Under the pieces are notes generated by a model. The model saw only the letters and a list, made by a program, of their open reading frames with translations. It searched no databases and was not told where the DNA came from. A DNA stretch of 64,000 nt from Aurantibacter aestuarii (GTDB lineage: Bacteria; Bacteroidota; Bacteroidia; Flavobacteriales; Flavobacteriaceae). The position numbers and the translations under genes were made by a program. This document shows, piece by piece, positions 60,107 through 64,000 of this stretch. The stretch spans positions 706,419-770,418 of the forward strand of contig NZ_PXOQ01000007.1 of NCBI RefSeq assembly GCF_003008425.1. Reading direction: 5' to 3'. Numbering within the stretch: the first letter of the stretch is position 1; each line of letters starts with the position of its first letter.

Positions 60107-60811
60107 ATGCTTAAACCACTTTTTTTAAGTTTTTGTTTTTCTTTTTTATCATTACATCTTTTAAAAGCTCAAGATGAGATTGTCAAGGATAGTGTTATTG
60201 ATACTAAATATAGGGAAGATCAATTTTATTTGGGAGCTACGTACAACGTCCTTATTAATAAGCCAGATGGTGTTACACAAAGTGGTTTTTCAATTGGTTT
60301 ACATTTGGGGTTTATAAGGGATTTCCCTATTAATAATGCACGTACAAAAGCTATTGGTGTAGGCTTAGGCTTGTCTACTAATTCATATAACCAAAACTTA
60401 CTTATTAGTGATAATAATGAGGAGATTGAATTTTCAGTTTTAGATGGCTCACAAGTCGATTTTAGTAAAAATAAATTTTTCACTCATTTAATCGAAATGC
60501 CTATTGAATTTAGATGGCGTAATTCATCTGCTACAAACTACAAGTTTTGGAGAATTTATGGCGGTTTTAAGTTTGGTTATATGTTTAGAAACGGAACTAA
60601 TTTTAAAGGCGATTTAGGCACTATTAAAATTATTAATAGTGATGTATTCAATAAGCTGCAATATGGTTTAACGCTTAGTACAGGCTATAATACGTGGAAC
60701 TTCCATGTGTATTATGGTTTAAACACTTTGTTTAAAGATCAAGTGATAGCTAAACAAACAAGTTTGGATATGTCCGAGATTAGAGTAGGTTTAATGTTTT
60801 ACTTGCTTTAA
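60107..60811 (+). CDS. Outer-membrane porin-like protein (PorT-like barrel)
   Basis: A 234-residue exported protein: signal peptide (1-21, ending LKAQ), then an eight-strand-like barrel (FYLGATYNVLINKPDG, FSIGLHLGFIRDFPI, FTHLIEMPIEFRW, GLTLSTGYNTWNFHVYYGL, and the end IRVGLMFYLL). The LxEMPxEFRW pattern near 128 recalls the PorT family, which in Porphyromonas is needed for T9SS; a general porin-like barrel is equally possible. It follows the exbB-exbD unit after a terminator, so it is a separate transcript. Its stop touches the stop of the convergent gene with no gap. Confidence 0.75.
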   Translation: MLKPLFLSFCFSFLSLHLLKAQDEIVKDSVIDTKYREDQFYLGATYNVLINKPDGVTQSGFSIGLHLGFIRDFPINNARTKAIGVGLGLSTNSYNQNLLISDNNEEIEFSVLDGSQVDFSKNKFFTHLIEMPIEFRWRNSSATNYKFWRIYGGFKFGYMFRNGTNFKGDLGTIKIINSDVFNKLQYGLTLSTGYNTWNFHVYYGLNTLFKDQVIAKQTSLDMSEIRVGLMFYLL

Positions 60812-61417
60812 CTAAAACCAATAATTTATCACAATAATCTGTGGTATAATTCCAATAAAACAGCCAACTATCAGTTCTAAGTTGCTATGTGCCTTTAGAT
60901 GTATTCTTGAGGTGGCTATTGCTCCGGTTATAATAAACATTAAGGCAATAGTGCCATTAATATTTATACTGTATTCTATAGCTATCATTAAAAAAAACGT
61001 GAATATGCCAGTGATAGCTGTCATATGTAAGCTTGCTCTAAATTTTAGAAGAGCTAAAATGAAACAGGTAATGGTAGACATTAGTATGGCTACAAAGAAA
61101 AAGTGTAACTCAATAATTTGATGGTTAGGAAAGATTCGAAACAGTATAATTATAAGAATCCCACAATTAATAGCTAAAGGCAAACTCCTTTCCTTAACAT
61201 CTTTTAAATAAATGCTCTGTGCTTTTCCTAAAGTTTTTAGTAAGAAAAAGACTAAAATGGGTAAGGCTATAGTTAAAATACTTAAAGCTATAAGTTTATT
61301 AAAAATAAGCTCTTGAGGTAAATGTCTTGGCGATTTTGAAAAATAGAATACAACGCCAATTAAAGGCATAAATAAAGGATGGAAAATAAAGGAAATACTT
61401 TTTAAAAGGAAATTCAT
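60812..61417 (-). CDS. PAP2-like membrane phosphatase, degenerate motifs
   Basis: A 201-residue protein with about six membrane helices. It carries the PAP2 (lipid phosphatase) signatures in altered form: K72-D-V-K-E-R77-S-L-P80 for motif 1, a lone H131 in RASLHMTAITG for motif 2, and S170-R-x5-H177-x3-E181 for motif 3, where D is usual in place of E. Lipid phosphates such as undecaprenyl diphosphate are the usual substrates, but activity is uncertain. It shares a TAATG stop-start with rpoN and is probably coupled to it. Confidence 0.68.
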   Translation of the reverse strand: MNFLLKSISFIFHPLFMPLIGVVFYFSKSPRHLPQELIFNKLIALSILTIALPILVFFLLKTLGKAQSIYLKDVKERSLPLAINCGILIIILFRIFPNHQIIELHFFFVAILMSTITCFILALLKFRASLHMTAITGIFTFFLMIAIEYSININGTIALMFIITGAIATSRIHLKAHSNLELIVGCFIGIIPQIIVINYWF

Positions 61418-62874
61418 TAAATTTTCTTTCTTAATCGTGCAACTGGTAAGTCTAATTGTTCTCTATATTTAGCAACAGTTCTTCGAGCAATTGGATAACC
61501 TTTTTCTTTTAATATTTTAGCCAAAGCTTCATCGGTTAAAGGTTTTTTCTTGTTTTCATTTTCAACTACAGTTTCCAGAATTTTTTTAATTTCTCGTGTA
61601 GATACTTCTTCACCTTTATCATTTGTCATAGACTCACTAAAAAACTCTTTAATTAGTTTAGTGCCATAAGGTGTATCAACATATTTACTATTAGCTACCC
61701 GAGATACCGTAGAAACGTCCATATCAATTTCGTCTGCAATATCTTTTAGAATCATTGGTCTAAGCTTTCGCTCATCGCCTGTAAGGAAGTATTCTTTCTG
61801 ATAATGCATAATTGCACTCATTGTAACAAAAAGTGTCTGCTGGCGTTGTCTAATGGCTTCTATAAACCATTTTGCAGCATCTAATTTTTGTTTTATAAAT
61901 TGAACAGCGTCTTTTTGAGCTTTAGATTTCTCTTTACTTTCCTTATAACCCTTCATCATGTTACTGTATTCTCGGGATACATGAAGTTCTGGCGCATTAC
62001 GTCCGTTTAGTGTTAACTCTAACTCACCATCTACAATTTTTATAGCAAAATCTGGTACTACATGCTCCACCATACGGTTATTTCCCGCATACGAACCACC
62101 AGGTTTTGGGTTTAAGCGCTCAATTTCATGAATAGCATCTCTAAGTTGCTCTTCGTTTATATTGAATTTGGCTATTAATTTTTTGTAATGCTTTTTAGTA
62201 AACTGATCAAAAGTTTCATCTATAATCCGAATAGCAAGTTCTATTTCAGGTGTTTTTTCTTTTCTGTGAAGCTGAATACTTAAACATTCCTGTAAGTTTC
62301 TTGCTCCAACACCAGCAGGATCTAGCTGATGAACAATTTTTAAAATATTATTAACCGTTGAAGAATCTGTATAAACACTTTGGGTAAAAGCTAAATCATC
62401 TACAATATCTTCTAAATCCCGACGAATGTATCCGCTATCATCCACACTTCCCACTAAAAATTCAGCAATTTGATATGCTTCTTCACCAAGTGTAAACGTA
62501 TTTAACTGGTTAATTAAATGTTGTGTAAATGAAGTTCCTGCAGCATAAGGCATTGTTTTTTCCTCATCGTCGCTGCTATAGTTATTAACGCTTGTTTTAT
62601 AATCTGGAATATCGTCGTCACTTAAATAATCGTCTACATTAATATCATCTGCTTCGATGGTTTCATTATCGTTATAGTCGTCTTGCGTGTTATCAAAGTC
62701 ATCAAACTCGTCTACAATTTCTTCTTTGCCACTATCTAAAGCAGGATTTTCTTCTAATTCTTGTTTTAAACGTTGTTCAAACTCTTGCGTTGGTAACTGT
62801 ATCAGTTTCATTAACTGAATTTGTTGTGGCGAGAGCTTTTGCGAAAGTTTAAATTGTAAAAATTGTTTTAACAT
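61417..62874 (-). CDS. rpoN: RNA polymerase sigma-54 factor
   Basis: RpoN is the sigma-54 factor, which needs AAA+ activators to open promoters. The 485 residues show region I (LKQFLQFKLSQKLSPQQIQL), an acidic region II (EIVDEFDDFDNTQDDYND), the core-binding and helix-turn-helix parts, and the RpoN box ARRTVAKYRE near 463-472. In Bacteroidota sigma-54 regulons are little studied. It overlaps the PAP2-like gene by one base (TAATG). Confidence 0.96.
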   Translation of the reverse strand: MLKQFLQFKLSQKLSPQQIQLMKLIQLPTQEFEQRLKQELEENPALDSGKEEIVDEFDDFDNTQDDYNDNETIEADDINVDDYLSDDDIPDYKTSVNNYSSDDEEKTMPYAAGTSFTQHLINQLNTFTLGEEAYQIAEFLVGSVDDSGYIRRDLEDIVDDLAFTQSVYTDSSTVNNILKIVHQLDPAGVGARNLQECLSIQLHRKEKTPEIELAIRIIDETFDQFTKKHYKKLIAKFNINEEQLRDAIHEIERLNPKPGGSYAGNNRMVEHVVPDFAIKIVDGELELTLNGRNAPELHVSREYSNMMKGYKESKEKSKAQKDAVQFIKQKLDAAKWFIEAIRQRQQTLFVTMSAIMHYQKEYFLTGDERKLRPMILKDIADEIDMDVSTVSRVANSKYVDTPYGTKLIKEFFSESMTNDKGEEVSTREIKKILETVVENENKKKPLTDEALAKILKEKGYPIARRTVAKYREQLDLPVARLRKKI

Positions 62875-62897
62875 AGGGGTTTTAGTAAAAGACTAAA

Positions 62898-62940
62898 ATA
62901 AAAAAAACAATCTACATAACAGGAGTTGTGTAGATTGTTT
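62898..62940 (-). terminator. Terminator after asnS
   Basis: A 12-bp perfect stem (AAACAATCTACA at 62905-62916 with TGTAGATTGTTT at 62929-62940) is followed by a T run on the minus strand. Confidence 0.88.
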
Positions 62941-62989
62941 TAAGAGTAATTTATGTATTATTTACTATTAATCTAAATAGACCAATAAT

Positions 62990-64000
62990 TTAAAATTCCG
63001 CATTTTGAGGCGTTCTTGGATAAGGGATTACATCTCTAATATTAGTCATTCCAGTTACGAACATAACCAAACGTTCAAAACCTAAACCAAATCCAGAGTG
63101 TACTGCAGTACCATACTTACGTAAATCTAGGTACCACCATAACTCTTCTTCAGAAATATCCAAAACTGCCATTTTTTCTTTTAAAACATCTAAGCGTTCT
63201 TCACGTTGAGAGCCACCTACAATTTCTCCAATACCAGGAAACAAAATATCCATAGCTCTAACGGTTTTTCCATCTTCATTTAAACGCATATAAAACGCTT
63301 TAATGTTAGCAGGATAATCGAATAAAATGACAGGACACTTAAAGTGTTTTTCTACTAAGAAACGTTCGTGTTCCGATTGTAAATCGGCTCCCCATTCTTC
63401 AATTAAATAATTAAATTTCTTTTTCTTATTAGGTTTAGAATTTCTTAAAATATCAATTGCTTCGGTATAACTTACACGTTTAAAGTTATTTTCGACTACA
63501 AAATTTAATTTTTCAATTAAACTTAATTCGTTACGTTCTGCTTGAGGTTTTGTTTTGTCTTCATCTAAAAGACGATTATTTAAAAACTCGATATCGTCTT
63601 TGTTATGTTCTAAAACATAGTTAATAACAGATTTCATAAAATCTTCAGCCAAATCCATATTTCCAGCTAAATCCATAAAAGCAACTTCAGGTTCAATCAT
63701 CCAGAATTCAGATAAGTGACGTGACGTGTTTGAATTTTCTGCTCTAAACGTTGGACCAAAAGTGTATACTTTTCCTAAAGACATGGCATAAGTTTCAGCT
63801 TCTAACTGACCAGAAACGGTTAAGTTAGTGTCTTTTCCAAAGAAATTTTTAGAATGATCAACCTCACCAGATTCTGTTAATGGTGGGTTTTTCTGGTCTA
63901 ATGTACTTACACGAAACATTTCACCAGCACCTTCAGCATCACTACCCGTAATAATTGGTGTGTGCATGTAGTTAAAACCATTATCGTTAAAATATTTGTG
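62990..64000 (-). CDS. asnS: Asparaginyl-tRNA synthetase, C-terminal part
   Basis: AsnS charges tRNA-Asn. The 337 codons present are the class II catalytic domain; the N-terminal anticodon-binding OB domain lies beyond the window. Visible are the motif 1-2 region ([19 protein letters not shown], then [19 protein letters not shown]) and motif 3 ([18 protein letters not shown]). The [16 protein letters not shown] end is typical of AsnS. The frame is open to the window edge, so the Met at 63967 is internal. Confidence 0.95.
   Translation of the reverse strand, partial: HKYFNDNGFNYMHTPIITGSDAEGAGEMFRVSTLDQKNPPLTESGEVDHSKNFFGKDTNLTVSGQLEAETYAMSLGKVYTFGPTFRAENSNTSRHLSEFWMIEPEVAFMDLAGNMDLAEDFMKSVINYVLEHNKDDIEFLNNRLLDEDKTKPQAERNELSLIEKLNFVVENNFKRVSYTEAIDILRNSKPNKKKKFNYLIEEWGADLQSEHERFLVEKHFKCPVILFDYPANIKAFYMRLNEDGKTVRAMDILFPGIGEIVGGSQREERLDVLKEKMAVLDISEEELWWYLDLRKYGTAVHSGFGLGFERLVMFVTGMTNIRDVIPYPRTPQNAEF

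Overview
The window looks like chromosomal core genome of a low-GC marine member of the Bacteroidota, most likely family Flavobacteriaceae. The evidence is type IX secretion (T9SS) components and cargo, PorP/SprF, TonB-dependent receptors with carboxypeptidase-like N-termini, many secreted beta-barrels, and repeated promoter elements of the Bacteroidota type (TAnnTTTG) close to start codons. Genus cannot be fixed from sequence alone. I see no rRNA, tRNA, CRISPR array, insertion sequence or prophage. Both ends cut genes: purF on the left and asnS on the right.

Region by region. 1-5,720: end of purF, an outer-membrane protein, NADP-type glutamate dehydrogenase, and an MBOAT/AlgX-like O-acetylation pair. 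5,807-11,288: a tight porZ-recO-TonB receptor operon, followed by a convergent 1,530-residue T9SS cargo protein (11,338-15,930). 16,064-17,935: recX, then a convergent pair of a cupin/JmjC-like protein with a TTG start and a small beta-barrel. 18,038-23,977: a biotin cluster on the minus strand, read bioF, DUF2007 protein, bioD, bioA, a ketoacyl synthase, bioB. It has two REP-like hairpins between bioD and bioA. 24,083-29,628: a secreted endonuclease/phosphatase-fold hydrolase divergent from a TonB receptor and a DUF5689 lipoprotein, a likely surface uptake locus.

29,822-37,743: a 1,685-residue T9SS type B surface protein with an exact 846-bp internal repeat period, its PorP/SprF partner and an OmpA-family protein, then a tail-fibre (S74) type secreted protein. 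39,031-41,848: a DUF5522 mini-protein, urocanate hydratase and a DUF4136 lipoprotein. 41,919-48,569: a tetR-tolC-adaptor-RND efflux operon with a clear 28-bp TetR-type operator. 48,688-50,030: polyprenyl diphosphate synthase and a small unknown. 50,662-55,080: oxoglutarate dehydrogenase E1 and E2 with a small secreted-protein gene between them. 55,115-57,500: retropepsin-like protein, TatD nuclease, asparaginase. 57,707-60,811: an ExbB / four-helix protein / ExbD / ExbD energising cluster and a PorT-like barrel. 60,812-64,000: PAP2-like membrane protein, sigma-54 and asnS.

Taken together the window mixes housekeeping (purine, glutamate, biotin, TCA, isoprenoid) with the envelope machinery typical of gliding or surface-active flavobacteria. 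The energising cluster would power TonB receptors such as the two seen here, and PorZ would help finish cargo such as the large surface proteins. Protein family names are from recognition of motifs and memory of families; no database search was possible.
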